Position numbers and translations under genes: made by a program. Source: Pseudomonas sp. RC10 (lineage in GTDB: Bacteria > Pseudomonadota > Gammaproteobacteria > Pseudomonadales > Pseudomonadaceae). Taken from it: a DNA stretch of 64,000 nt. The stretch is from positions 5,146,001 through 5,210,000 of the forward strand of contig NZ_CP151650.1 of NCBI RefSeq assembly GCF_038397775.1. The letters run 5' to 3'. This document shows positions 52,877 to 62,435 of this stretch, piece by piece; position 1 is the first letter of the stretch; every line of letters begins with the position of its first letter. The notes below the pieces were generated by a model. The model saw nothing but the letters and a program-made list of their open reading frames with translations. It was not told the origin of the DNA and did no database searches.

Positions 52877-54853
52877 ATGACCACCCTCCAGCACGCCCAG
52901 CTCGACTGGGATGAAAACGGCAACCCGATTTCCCGGGCCTTTGCCGACGTCTACTTTTCCAACGAATCAGGTTTGGCCGAGACGCGTCATGTGTTCCTGA
53001 CCCAGAACGCGTTGCAGGAACGCTTCACCGCGCTGCCTGCGAACGGGCGTCTGGTGATTGGCGAGACCGGGTTTGGCACGGGGCTGAATTTTCTCTGCGC
53101 CTGGCAACTGTTCGATGCCTGCGCGGCCCCCGGTGCGCGGCTGCACTTCGTCAGCGTCGAAAAATTTCCGCTCAGCCGCGCCGACCTCGTGCGCGCCCTG
53201 AACCTGTGGCCCGAGCTGAAACCCTTCGCCGACCCACTGCTCGCACAGTACGTCGCGATTCACGAAGGCTTTCAACGGCTGGTGTTCGACGGCGGGCGCG
53301 TGACCCTCACCCTGTTGATCGGCGATGCGCTGGAGATGCTGCCGCAACTGGACGGGCCCATCGACGCGTGGTTTCTCGACGGTTTCGCGCCCGCGAAAAA
53401 TCCGGAAATGTGGACCCCTGAACTGTTTGCCGAACTGGCACGTCTGGCCGCGCCGAACTCGACCATTGGCACGTTCACCAGCACGGGCTGGGTCCGTCGC
53501 GCCTTGAACGCGGCGGGTTTCAAGATGAAACGGGTGCCGGGCATCGGGCACAAATGGGAGGTTTTGCGCGGGGTGTTCGTGGGCTGGCCTGAAGCTGCTG
53601 CCGCTCCTGCGGCGGCGAAACCCTGGTTTGCTCGCCCCTCTTTCAAGCACGCGGAACGCAAGGCACTGGTGATCGGCGCGGGGCTGGCGGGCTGTGCCAC
53701 GGCGTCAAGCCTTGCGGCTCGGGGTTGGCAGGTCAGCCTGCTGGAACGTCATGACGACCTGGCGCAAGAAGCGTCGGGCAATCCGCAGGGCGTGTTGTAC
53801 CTGAAGCTCTCGGCCCACGGCACCGCATTGTCGCAGCTGATCCTCAGCAGCTTCGGCCACACCCGGCGTTTGCTGGAACGGCTTGAGCGAGGCGTCGATT
53901 GGGGCGATTGTGGCGTGCTGCAGTTGGCGTTCGACGCGAAGGAAGGCGAGCGACAGGCGCAATTGGCCGAGGCGTTTTCCCCCGGTTTGCTGCATGTGCT
54001 GAGTCAGTCTGACGCCGAAGCCGCTGCGGGCGTGGCGCTCCCCAGCGGCGGGCTGTTTTACCCGGAAGGCGGCTGGGTGCACCCGCCCGCGCTGTGTCGG
54101 CACCAGGCCAGCATGTCGAACATTCAATTGATGACGCACAACGACGTGGTCGACCTGCGCCGTGACGGTGATGTGTGGCAAGCGTGGGAGGGCCAGCACC
54201 TGCTGGATTCGGCCCCTGTCGTGGTGCTGGCCGGAGCTGCGGAGGTCAAACGCTTCCCGGCCAGCGCCGATCTGCCGCTCAAGCGCATTCGCGGGCAGAT
54301 CACCCGATTGCCCGAAACCGCCGCCAGCCAGTCGCTGAAAACAGTGGTCTGCGCCGAAGGCTACGTCGCGCCGGGTCGCCTGGGCGAACACACCCTCGGC
54401 GCCAGCTTCGACTTCAACAGCGACGACCTCACCCCCACCACCGCTGAACACTTGGGCAATCTTGAGCTGCTGCGGGAAATCTCCGCCGACCTGACCGAGC
54501 GTTTGCAGGCTGAGCAATTGCCTGTCGACCAGCTGCAAGGTCGCGCCGCCTTCCGCTGCACCAGTCCCGATTACCTGCCCATCGTCGGGCCGCTGGCGGA
54601 TCGCGAGGCGTTTTTCGAGGCCTACGCGGTCTTGCGCAAGGACGCCCGACAAATCCCCAAAACCGAATGCCCGTGGCTGGACGGGCTGTACGTCAACAGC
54701 GGCCACGGCTCACGAGGTCTGATCACCGCGCCGTTGTCCGGGGAATTGATCGCGGCGTGGCTGGACAACGAGCCGTTGCCGTTACCCCGCAGCGTGGCCG
54801 AGGCGTGTCACCCGAACCGGTTTGTGGTGAGGCAGTTGATCAGGGGGAAATGA
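52877..54853 (+). CDS. mnmC: tRNA 5-methylaminomethyl-2-thiouridine biosynthesis bifunctional protein MnmC
   Basis: The 658-residue protein joins an N-terminal S-adenosylmethionine methyltransferase (about 1-240; GRLVIGETGFGTGLNFLCAW, then DAWFLDGFAPAKNPEMW) to a C-terminal FAD oxidoreductase (about 260-655; KALVIGAGLAGCATASSLAA). The oxidoreductase removes the carboxymethyl group and the methylase restores a methyl on the wobble U34 of certain tRNAs. Motifs and length fit the family well. Confidence 0.95.
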   Translation: MTTLQHAQLDWDENGNPISRAFADVYFSNESGLAETRHVFLTQNALQERFTALPANGRLVIGETGFGTGLNFLCAWQLFDACAAPGARLHFVSVEKFPLSRADLVRALNLWPELKPFADPLLAQYVAIHEGFQRLVFDGGRVTLTLLIGDALEMLPQLDGPIDAWFLDGFAPAKNPEMWTPELFAELARLAAPNSTIGTFTSTGWVRRALNAAGFKMKRVPGIGHKWEVLRGVFVGWPEAAAAPAAAKPWFARPSFKHAERKALVIGAGLAGCATASSLAARGWQVSLLERHDDLAQEASGNPQGVLYLKLSAHGTALSQLILSSFGHTRRLLERLERGVDWGDCGVLQLAFDAKEGERQAQLAEAFSPGLLHVLSQSDAEAAAGVALPSGGLFYPEGGWVHPPALCRHQASMSNIQLMTHNDVVDLRRDGDVWQAWEGQHLLDSAPVVVLAGAAEVKRFPASADLPLKRIRGQITRLPETAASQSLKTVVCAEGYVAPGRLGEHTLGASFDFNSDDLTPTTAEHLGNLELLREISADLTERLQAEQLPVDQLQGRAAFRCTSPDYLPIVGPLADREAFFEAYAVLRKDARQIPKTECPWLDGLYVNSGHGSRGLITAPLSGELIAAWLDNEPLPLPRSVAEACHPNRFVVRQLIRGK

Positions 54854-54874
54854 GAGTGATGTGATGCTGGGCGT

Positions 54875-55396
54875 TCAACCCGGAGCGCCCCCCTGTCCAT
54901 TGAACGCCTGGATCAACGTAGCCGTCGAAAGCACTAGGCGAAGAGGATCGTGGATCGACGGCACGAATCCCAGCTTGACACGGTAATACTCAGCCGCGAC
55001 CTGATCCTTTGCGTCAACCACCACGAACGCCACCCCGGAGTGCCTCGACACGGCATGGACGCGACGGAAAACGTCAGACATGAGCCGTCGCCCCAAGCCC
55101 GTCCCCTGGACGGTGCAATCGACTGCCAACCGACTCAACAGCACCGCAGGCACCGGGTAGCGAGGCATCTTGCGTTTCTGCTCGTCGGGGAGATCACTCA
55201 GTGCGACTGAGGTATTCGCCAGCGCATAGTAGCCTTGCAAAGCCCCGTTTCCGACGTACATGAAGGTGCGTGACACATGACGTTTTTCGTCTTGGCCCGC
55301 GTGTTGGGAAATATAGGTATTTAACGAGGGATGACTTTTGCAATCGAATCCGATGCGATCCACCAATCGGTCAAAGCTGACAGTGATGAACTCCAT
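54875..55396 (-). CDS. GNAT acetyltransferase toxin (TacT-like)
   Basis: The 173-residue protein has the TacT-type layout: FDCKSHPSLNTYISQHAGQD (F-C-x-H-P-x-L), TFMYVGNGALQGYYALA, MPRYPVPAVLLSRLAVDCTV and the acetyl-CoA loop QGTGLGRRLM, then VVDAKDQVAAEYYRVKLGFV. Such toxins acetylate aminoacyl-tRNA and stop translation. Its ribosome site AGGAGG overlaps the upstream stop codon, so it is coupled to the upstream gene with a nine-base gap. The partner is the short upstream gene. Confidence 0.85.
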   Translation of the reverse strand: MEFITVSFDRLVDRIGFDCKSHPSLNTYISQHAGQDEKRHVSRTFMYVGNGALQGYYALANTSVALSDLPDEQKRKMPRYPVPAVLLSRLAVDCTVQGTGLGRRLMSDVFRRVHAVSRHSGVAFVVVDAKDQVAAEYYRVKLGFVPSIHDPLRLVLSTATLIQAFNGQGGAPG

Positions 55397-55405
55397 GAAG
55401 ACCTC

Positions 55406-55804
55406 CTAACGCACGTTCAGAAGGTCGCGAAGCTCATCTGTAGGTTCTGGGGGGTTATCCAACAGGTTAAAGGCGGTCTCGGCATCCAGTACAGTCATGC
55501 TGTCATCGAGTGTCGTGGTCTTTTCCTCATGAGCCATAGAACGAATTGCCAACGCCGCAACGATCTTTCTGAGTTCCGCCAGCTCCCGCTCGACATCAGA
55601 AAGATGCGGTGCTCGCGTAGAACGCGGCTTGGACTTCCCGCTCGCCCCATGAGCGCTTTTGGCAAAGCTGTTCCTGGCGTGCTGCTCAATCACGGCACTG
55701 GCACTCGAAAGCGCATCGCTGAATGGGAGCTGGTTCCCTTGGGACATTGACGTCTCTTTACCAGCGCCGATCCGCTGACGACGGGATTGAAAAGGTTTGC
55801 TCAC
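55406..55804 (-). CDS. Putative antitoxin with DUF1778-like neutralising tail
   Basis: The GTG at 55804 (with GGGAGA upstream) gives 132 residues; ATG at 55747 is an alternative. The C-terminal end AETAFNLLDNPPEPTDELRD (about 109-128) closely resembles the toxin-binding tail of DUF1778/TacA antitoxins (LDNPPEPNxxLRxLL). The N-terminal part, which in TacA is a ribbon-helix-helix, is different here: basic, Ser/Arg-rich, with an Ala/Leu helix (LSDVERELAELRKIVAALAI). DNA binding is therefore uncertain. It lies directly upstream of the GNAT toxin. Confidence 0.65.
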   Translation of the reverse strand: MSKPFQSRRQRIGAGKETSMSQGNQLPFSDALSSASAVIEQHARNSFAKSAHGASGKSKPRSTRAPHLSDVERELAELRKIVAALAIRSMAHEEKTTTLDDSMTVLDAETAFNLLDNPPEPTDELRDLLNVR

Positions 55805-56080
55805 GATGATGTCTCCCTACAAGACTGCAATGTACAACGTGCCGACTTGATAACAAACAACGGCATCGACGCCAAAAAGAGCATTGGTTCTTGATATTGC
55901 CGGAAACAGGTCCCATACGATGACGCCCCGAAATATCCGGCTTAGCGAGGGTTACACCAGCCCCTGGCAAAATCAGCTGGAAATGTATCTATTTCGCTAC
56001 CCATCTCAACCCGGCAGCTGTTTACATCTCCCCCAGCCAACCCGGTATGCTCCCCCCATCCTTCAATCAGGTGCCTGTCA

Positions 56081-56749
56081 ATGCTGCAAGTCCAAGGCGT
56101 GTTCAAGAGCTATGCCACGGCCCAAGGCCCGTTGGCAGTACTGCGCGGGGTGGATTTGCGGTTGGGCCAGGGCGAAAGTCTGGCGTTGATGGGCGAGTCT
56201 GGCAGTGGCAAGAGCACGCTATTGCACTTGGTGGCCGGTCTGGATCAGGCGGATCAGGGCAGCATCGAGATCGCGGGCAAGCGTCTGGATCAGATGAACG
56301 AAGCGCAACTGGCCAATTGGCGGCGCACTGAAATCGGTCTGGTGTTCCAGCAGTTCAACCTGATCGGCAGCCTCAAGGTCGAGGACAATCTTGCGTTTCA
56401 GGCGCGGCTGGCGGGGCGTCATGACGCGGTATGGCAGGCCGAGCTGGTCGAGCGACTGGGCCTTGGCGACTTGCTCAAACGTTACCCCGAGCAACTGTCC
56501 GGCGGCCAACAGCAGCGGGTCGCCATCGGTCGTGCCCTCGCCTCGCGTCCCGGCCTGTTGCTGGCAGACGAACCCACTGGCAGCCTTGATGAAAGCACCA
56601 GCGACGAAGTCCTGCAATTGCTGCTGGACCTGCTGGTCGACAGCCCCACCAGCCTGTTGATGGTCACTCACAGCCCGAGGGTCGCGGCGCGTCTGAACCG
56701 TCAGGTGGTGTTGCACTTGGGCCTACTCGCCGCTGAAGGCGAACGCTGA
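56081..56749 (+). CDS. ABC transporter ATP-binding protein (AttE/LolD type)
   Basis: The 222-residue ATPase has Walker [19 protein letters not shown] (about 39-56), the signature [17 protein letters not shown] (about 142-158) and Walker [13 protein letters not shown]. It is of the MacB/LolD/FtsE type. Its stop overlaps the permease ATG by one base. With the next two genes it forms the AttEFGH-like set, in which the two permease halves are here fused into one protein. Confidence 0.9.
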   Translation: MLQVQGVFKSYATAQGPLAVLRGVDLRLGQGESLALMGESGSGKSTLLHLVAGLDQADQGSIEIAGKRLDQMNEAQLANWRRTEIGLVFQQFNLIGSLKVEDNLAFQARLAGRHDAVWQAELVERLGLGDLLKRYPEQLSGGQQQRVAIGRALASRPGLLLADEPTGSLDESTSDEVLQLLLDLLVDSPTSLLMVTHSPRVAARLNRQVVLHLGLLAAEGER

Positions 56750-59229
56750 TGCCGGTGTTTTTCTGGACGCTCAAGGCGCTGCTTAGCCATTGGCGGCGCC
56801 ACCCCGTGCAGTTTTTCAGCGTGCTGACCGGCCTGTGGCTGGCGACCAGTTTGCTCACCGGCGTGCAGGCCCTGAACAGTCAGGCGCGAGAGAGTTACGC
56901 CAAGGCCAGTCAGTTGATCGGTGGCGAGCCGCAAAAAGTGCTGGTCGCGCCCAACGGCGCAAATTATTCCCAAGAGCTGTTCGTCAGCCTGCGCCGTGCG
57001 GGTTGGCCGGTGTCGCCTGCGTTGCGCGGTCGCATCACCCTGAAAGACATCCCCGATCAACGGCTGGTCTTGCTGGGCATCGAGCCGGTGACGCTGCCGG
57101 TCAACACGGCGCTGGCCGGGCAGACGCTGGACACCGCGCAGATCGTCGAATTTTTTACGCCGCCCGGCAGCACCTGGATTTCCCCGCAGACGATGCAAGC
57201 GCTGGGGCTGCATGAAGGCGACCGGCCGCTGAGTGAATCCGGCCAGACTCTTCCGCCGTTGCATGCGCAGCCGGACATGGCCCCCGGTCTGCTGCTGATG
57301 GACATCGGCTTCGTCCAACAACTGCTGAACCAGCCCGATCAGATCTCGCGGATGATCCTGCCCAGCGACTTCGCCGAAGACCCGCCGCCCCTGCCGGACG
57401 ACATGAAAGGCGAGCTGGTGATCCGCAAAAGCGGCGAAGACAACGACCTTGGGCGTCTCACCGAAAGCTTTCACTTGAACCTCGACGCGCTGGGTTTTCT
57501 GTCGTTCGTGGTGGGCCTTTTCATTGTCCACGCGGCGATTGGCCTGGCGCTGGAGCAACGTCGGGGGCTGCTGCGCAACCTGCGAGCCTGCGGGGTCAGT
57601 GCCCGGGGGCTTATCGCCAGTCTGGTGATCGAACTAGGTGCGCTGGCGTTGCTGGGCGGGATTGCCGGGGTCATCAGCGGGTATTGGCTGGCGAGCCTGC
57701 TGCTGCCCGACGTCGCCGCAAGCTTGCGCGGGCTGTACGGCGCGGAGCTGGCCGGGCACCTGAATTTGAGCCTCTGGTGGTGGCTCAGTGGTTTGGGTGT
57801 CTCGCTGCTGGGCGCCTTTCTCGCCGGGGCCAGCAGCCTGTTGCGGGCAGCGCGCCTGCCGTTGCTGGCCTTGGCCAACGCGCAGGCCTGGCATGACACC
57901 CACGCGGGCTGGTTGAAGCGCCAAGGCTGGATCGCGGGCATATCGGCCGTGATTGCGCTGCTCGCCGCGCTGTTCGGCAACAGCCTGGCGGTGGGCTTCG
58001 TGTTGATGGCGAGCCTGCTGCTCAGTGCCGCGCTGGGCCTGCCGGTGCTGCTCAACGCCCTGCTTAATGTGTTACTCGGCAAAAGCCGCTCGGTGCTGGG
58101 CCAGTGGTTTCTCGCCGATTGTCGTCAGCAATTGCCGGCCTTGAGCCTGGCGCTGATGGCGCTGCTGTTGGCGATGGCGGCGAACATCGGCGCGGGCAGC
58201 ATGACGTCGGGTTTCCGCCAGACCTTCACCCACTGGCTGGAGCAGCGCCTCAGCGCCGAGCTGTACATCAACCCGCAAACCCCCGCTCAGGCCGCGCCGT
58301 TGCAAAAATGGCTGAGCGAACAACCCCTGACCCGCGCCGTGCTGCCCAACTGGCAAGTGTCGCTGCAACTGCGCGGCTGGCCCGCCGAGCTGTACGGCGT
58401 GATCGACAATCCGCATTACCGTCAGCACTGGCCGCTGCTGGAGTCTTCCGGGGAGGACCCTTGGGGTCAATTGGCCAAGGACAACACGCTGATGCTCAGC
58501 GAACAGTTGGCGCGGCGGCTCAAGGTCAGCGTCGGCGATGAAGTGAAGCTCCCCGCGCCGGACGGCGACTGGCCGCTGAAAGTCGTCGGCATCTACGCCG
58601 ATTACGGCAATCCCAAAGGCCACATGCTGGTCAACGCCAACCACCTCCTCGAACATTGGCCGGACCTGACGCCCAACCGTTTCAACCTGCGCATCGACAC
58701 CCGTGCTATCCCGCAATTACTGCGGGTGTTGCACAACAAATTCACCATCGACGACAACCGCATCGTCGATCAGATCCAGCTCAAGGCGTGGTCGCGGCAG
58801 GTGTTCGAACGCACCTTTTCCGCGACCGCTGCGCTCAACAGCCTGACCCTGATGGTCGCAGGGGTAGCGCTGTTCATCAGCCTGCTGACCCAGAGCCAGA
58901 GCCGCCTCGGGCAACTCGCGCCGCTGTGGGCCTTGGGCGTGACGCGCAAGCAATTGATGCTGCTGAACCTGGCGCAAACCTGGCTGCTGGCGGTGCTCAC
59001 ACTGGTGCTGGCGATCCCGCTGGGGCTGTTGCTGGCGTGGTGCCTGGACGCGGTGATCAACGTGCAGGCGTTCGGCTGGCGGCTGCCGTTGCAAGTGTTC
59101 CCGATGCAGCTGCTGCGCCTGATGCTGCTGGCGATGCTCGCGACATTGCTCGCTTCCGCGTGGCCGTTGTATCGCCTGTACCGCACCCGCCCTGCTGATT
59201 TGCTGAGGACGTTCGCCAATGAAAATTAA
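56749..59229 (+). CDS. ABC transporter permease (FtsX-like, two-half fusion)
   Basis: The 826-residue protein has an N-terminal membrane helix (about 21-41), a periplasmic part, three helices near 250-370, a further pair near 395-450, a second periplasmic part and a last set of three helices (about 690-815). The end PLYRLYRTRPADLLRTFANEN is the FtsX-type motif. Two FtsX repeats in one chain resemble AttF plus AttG. It overlaps both neighbours, so the three genes are coupled. It may move a lipid or lipoprotein-like substrate outward. Confidence 0.87.
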   Translation: MPVFFWTLKALLSHWRRHPVQFFSVLTGLWLATSLLTGVQALNSQARESYAKASQLIGGEPQKVLVAPNGANYSQELFVSLRRAGWPVSPALRGRITLKDIPDQRLVLLGIEPVTLPVNTALAGQTLDTAQIVEFFTPPGSTWISPQTMQALGLHEGDRPLSESGQTLPPLHAQPDMAPGLLLMDIGFVQQLLNQPDQISRMILPSDFAEDPPPLPDDMKGELVIRKSGEDNDLGRLTESFHLNLDALGFLSFVVGLFIVHAAIGLALEQRRGLLRNLRACGVSARGLIASLVIELGALALLGGIAGVISGYWLASLLLPDVAASLRGLYGAELAGHLNLSLWWWLSGLGVSLLGAFLAGASSLLRAARLPLLALANAQAWHDTHAGWLKRQGWIAGISAVIALLAALFGNSLAVGFVLMASLLLSAALGLPVLLNALLNVLLGKSRSVLGQWFLADCRQQLPALSLALMALLLAMAANIGAGSMTSGFRQTFTHWLEQRLSAELYINPQTPAQAAPLQKWLSEQPLTRAVLPNWQVSLQLRGWPAELYGVIDNPHYRQHWPLLESSGEDPWGQLAKDNTLMLSEQLARRLKVSVGDEVKLPAPDGDWPLKVVGIYADYGNPKGHMLVNANHLLEHWPDLTPNRFNLRIDTRAIPQLLRVLHNKFTIDDNRIVDQIQLKAWSRQVFERTFSATAALNSLTLMVAGVALFISLLTQSQSRLGQLAPLWALGVTRKQLMLLNLAQTWLLAVLTLVLAIPLGLLLAWCLDAVINVQAFGWRLPLQVFPMQLLRLMLLAMLATLLASAWPLYRLYRTRPADLLRTFANEN

Positions 59230-60307
59230 GGCGATGGCCCTGCTGACGGTCGTGCTGTTGATGGCGGGCTGTGACGAAAAAACCGAGGAAGAAAAAGGCT
59301 TCGCAGGGCTGGCGGACGATGCGGCGAGCTATGCCCAAGTCACACCGGACAAGCATTTCGTGTTTCCGCTGGACCACGGCGCGCACAACGACTTCCGCAT
59401 TGAATGGTGGTACGTCACCGCCAACCTCAAGGACGCCGACGGCCAGTCATTCGGCGTGCAATGGACGCTGTTTCGCAACGCCCTGCCCCGCTCGAAAACC
59501 GGGCCGCAGGACAACCACGGCTGGAACAACCGCAACCTGTGGATGGGCCACGCCGCCGTGACCTCGGAGGACGAGCACTACGCCGCCGAGCGTTACGCCC
59601 GAGGTGGTGTGGGTCAGGCGGGCGTAACACTGGCGCCGTTGTCGGCATGGATCGACGATTGGGGTTTGACCAGCCATGCCAGCGTCGAAGACCCACTGGC
59701 CGACATGCAACTGGAAGCCCGTGGGCCGCATTTCAGCTATCGCCTGCACCTGACGTCGAGCAAGCCGCTGGTGCTGCAAGGCCACCAGGGTTTCAGCCAG
59801 AAATCCGAACAGGGGCAGGCTTCGTATTACTACAGCCAGCCGTTCTTTCAGGCCGAAGGCAGCGTCGAGATTGACGGCCAGACGTATCAGGTCTCCGGCC
59901 CCGCCTGGCTGGACCGCGAATGGAGCAGCCAGCCGCTGACGCAAAACCAGACTGGCTGGGACTGGTTTTCCCTGCACCTGAAAGATGGCTCGGACGTGAT
60001 GCTGTACCGCATGCGACAACGGCACAACGACCCTTACCTGACGGGCACCTGGATCAACGCCGATGGCAGCACGGAGCAATTGGCGGCGAAGGACATCGAG
60101 CTGGAACCTGAAGACACCACCGATGTGCAAGGCCGCGACATGCCCACCCGTTGGTCGGTGAAAATCCCCGGCAAGGGCGTGGACGTGATCGTTGAAGCGC
60201 TCAACTCACAAGCGTGGATGGACCTGCAGATTCCCTATTGGGAAGGCCCGGTGCGGGTGAGCGGGAGCCAGAAAGGCGTGGGGTATCTGGAGATGACGGG
60301 GTATTGA
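59219..60307 (+). CDS. AttH-like lipoprotein (CrtC/lipocalin-like fold)
   Basis: The 362-residue protein has a lipobox (LLMAGCDEK, Cys at about 18) and the AttH signature FPLDHGAHNDFRIEWWYVTANL (about 50-71). WNNRNLWMGHAAVTSEDEHY and GPAWLDREWSSQPL belong to the AttH/carotenoid-hydratase-like fold. AttH is linked to the ABC pair in Agrobacterium. It would be anchored to the periplasmic side of a membrane; the reaction is not known. It overlaps the permease end by 11 bases. Confidence 0.85.
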   Translation: MKIKAMALLTVVLLMAGCDEKTEEEKGFAGLADDAASYAQVTPDKHFVFPLDHGAHNDFRIEWWYVTANLKDADGQSFGVQWTLFRNALPRSKTGPQDNHGWNNRNLWMGHAAVTSEDEHYAAERYARGGVGQAGVTLAPLSAWIDDWGLTSHASVEDPLADMQLEARGPHFSYRLHLTSSKPLVLQGHQGFSQKSEQGQASYYYSQPFFQAEGSVEIDGQTYQVSGPAWLDREWSSQPLTQNQTGWDWFSLHLKDGSDVMLYRMRQRHNDPYLTGTWINADGSTEQLAAKDIELEPEDTTDVQGRDMPTRWSVKIPGKGVDVIVEALNSQAWMDLQIPYWEGPVRVSGSQKGVGYLEMTGY

Positions 60308-60659
60308 GCCTTGCGCACATGCAGCTTCTGCCCAGAGCGCAAATCGCTATTGATTCTGGCCGAAGGCCGTAGGAGCGTTGCTTGCTCGCGATCTGTTGCG
60401 AAGCGACAGCCAACCCTGTACACGCGGTGCTGACAGACACAACCGAGTTGCCTGATTTTACTGCCCCTTCGCGCCAGATCGTTGGCAAGCCAGCCTCCTA
60501 CGCCTTCGGCAAAATCACAAGCAGTTCGGCGGTGATCCGGCAGTCTCAGCACCCCCCTTATAACCGATCGTTCTAAAACTCTCGCAATCCGCACCGGTCA
60601 GTCTTTGGGTAGCCGGACTTCCCCGGCCACATTCCCCAACGGAAAACCGGTAAGGACTT
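60308..60659. other. Intergenic region with REP-like repeats upstream of NAGGN genes
   Basis: No gene was seen. REP-like arms lie near 60370-60410 (AGGAGCGTTGCTTGCTCGCGAT) and 60474-60505 (CAGATCGTTGGCAAGCCAGC), with TTCTGGCCGAAGGCC next to the first. The remaining 150 bases before 60660 should hold the promoter of the osmolyte operon. Confidence 0.55.
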
Positions 60660-62432
60660 ATGTGCGGATTAGCTGGTGAACTACGTTTCGACAATCAACC
60701 TGCGGATCTCGCCGCAGTAGAACGCATCACCCATCATCTGGCGCCCCGTGGCCCGGATGCCTGGGGTTTTCATAGTCAGGGGCCGATTGCCCTGGGCCAT
60801 CGTCGCCTGAAAATCATGGACCTGTCCGACGGTTCGGCGCAGCCGATGATCGACAGCCATCTGGGCCTGTCACTGGCCTTCAACGGTGCGATTTATAACT
60901 TTCCGGAATTGCGCGCCGAGCTGGAAAGCCTCGGCTATCAATTCCATTCCGGTGGCGACACCGAAGTGCTGCTCAAGGGCTATCACGCCTGGGGCGCCGA
61001 CATGCTCCCCAAGCTGAACGGCATGTTCGCCTTCGCCATCTGGGAGCGCGACAACAAGAGCCTGTTCATCGCCCGCGACCGGCTCGGCGTCAAGCCGCTG
61101 TACCTGTCGCGTACTGATAAACGCCTGCGTTTCGCCTCGACCCTGCCTGCCCTGCTCAAAGGCGGCGACATCAGCCCGATGCTCGACCCGGTCGCGCTGA
61201 ACCATTACCTGAATTTCCACGCCGTGGTCCCTGCCCCGCGCACCCTGCTCGCTGGCGTCGAGAAGATTCCGCCGGCCACCTGGATGCGTGTGAGCGCCGA
61301 CGGCAAGGTCGAACAAAAAGTCTGGTGGACGCTGCCTTACGGCCCTCACGCCGATGAAGCGAACCTGACCCTAGAAGACTGGCGCGACCGCGTGCTCGAC
61401 AGCACACGTGAAGCCGTGGCCATCCGCCAACGTGCCGCTGTGGACGTCGGCGTGCTGCTGTCCGGCGGCGTCGATTCCAGCATGCTCGTGGGCCTGTTGC
61501 GCGAAGTTGGCGTAAAAGACCTTTCGACGTTCTCCATCGGCTTCCAGGATGCGGGCGGCGAGCGTGGCGACGAGTTCCAGTATTCGGACTTGATCGCCAA
61601 GCACTACGGCACGAACCACCATCAGTTGCGCATCAAGGAAAGCGAGATCATCGAGCAGTTGCCTGCCGCGTTTCGCGCCATGAGTGAGCCGATGGTCAGC
61701 CACGACTGCATCGCCTTTTACCTGCTGTCCCGCGAAGTCGCCAAGCACTGCAAGGTGGTGCAGAGCGGCCAGGGCGCGGACGAACTGTTCGCCGGGTATC
61801 ACTGGTATCCGCAAGTCGATGGCGCCAGCGACCCGTATGCGGCCTATCGCGAAGCGTTCTTCGACCGCAGCTACGACGAGTACGCAGCCACGGTTGCCCC
61901 GCAATGGCTGACCCAGAACGACGCTGCCGGTGATTTCGTGCGCGAACACTTCGCCATGCCGGGCGCCGATGCGGGTGTGGATAAAGCCCTGCGGCTGGAC
62001 AGCACCGTGATGCTGGTGGACGACCCGGTCAAACGCGTGGACAACATGACCATGGCCTGGGGGCTGGAAGCACGCACGCCGTTCCTCGACTACCGCCTCG
62101 TTGAGTTGTCGGCCCGCGTTCCTGCGCGCTTCAAGCTGCCAGACGGCGGTAAGCAAGTGTTGAAGGAAGCGGCGCGTCTGGTGATCCCTTCCGAGGTCAT
62201 CGACCGCAAGAAAGGCTATTTCCCGGTGCCGGGCCTCAAGCATCTGGAGGGCGACACGCTGAACTGGGTGCGCGACCTGTTGCTCGACCCGAGTCAGGAC
62301 CGTGGCCTGTTCAACCCGACCATGCTCGATACGCTGCTGACCAACCCCGACGGTCAATTGACCCCGCTGCGCGGCTCGAAGCTGTGGCAGCTCGCGGCCC
62401 TGAACCTGTGGCTCAGCGAACAAGGACTTTGA
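60660..62432 (+). CDS. N-acetylglutaminylglutamine amidotransferase (asparagine synthetase-like)
   Basis: The 590-residue enzyme is an asparagine-synthetase type. The glutaminase domain starts with the catalytic Cys2 (MCGLAGELRF) and includes HRRLKIMDLS and FAIWERDNKS. The synthetase domain has the PP-motif LLSGGVDSSMLVGLL (about 264-278) and YHWYPQVDG. The closest family is the NAGGN amidotransferase, which turns N-acetylglutaminylglutamine into its amide, an osmolyte. The start is ATG at 60660 with a GGACTT run before it. The synthetase gene follows after three bases. Confidence 0.9.
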   Translation: MCGLAGELRFDNQPADLAAVERITHHLAPRGPDAWGFHSQGPIALGHRRLKIMDLSDGSAQPMIDSHLGLSLAFNGAIYNFPELRAELESLGYQFHSGGDTEVLLKGYHAWGADMLPKLNGMFAFAIWERDNKSLFIARDRLGVKPLYLSRTDKRLRFASTLPALLKGGDISPMLDPVALNHYLNFHAVVPAPRTLLAGVEKIPPATWMRVSADGKVEQKVWWTLPYGPHADEANLTLEDWRDRVLDSTREAVAIRQRAAVDVGVLLSGGVDSSMLVGLLREVGVKDLSTFSIGFQDAGGERGDEFQYSDLIAKHYGTNHHQLRIKESEIIEQLPAAFRAMSEPMVSHDCIAFYLLSREVAKHCKVVQSGQGADELFAGYHWYPQVDGASDPYAAYREAFFDRSYDEYAATVAPQWLTQNDAAGDFVREHFAMPGADAGVDKALRLDSTVMLVDDPVKRVDNMTMAWGLEARTPFLDYRLVELSARVPARFKLPDGGKQVLKEAARLVIPSEVIDRKKGYFPVPGLKHLEGDTLNWVRDLLLDPSQDRGLFNPTMLDTLLTNPDGQLTPLRGSKLWQLAALNLWLSEQGL

Positions 62433-62435
62433 CCG

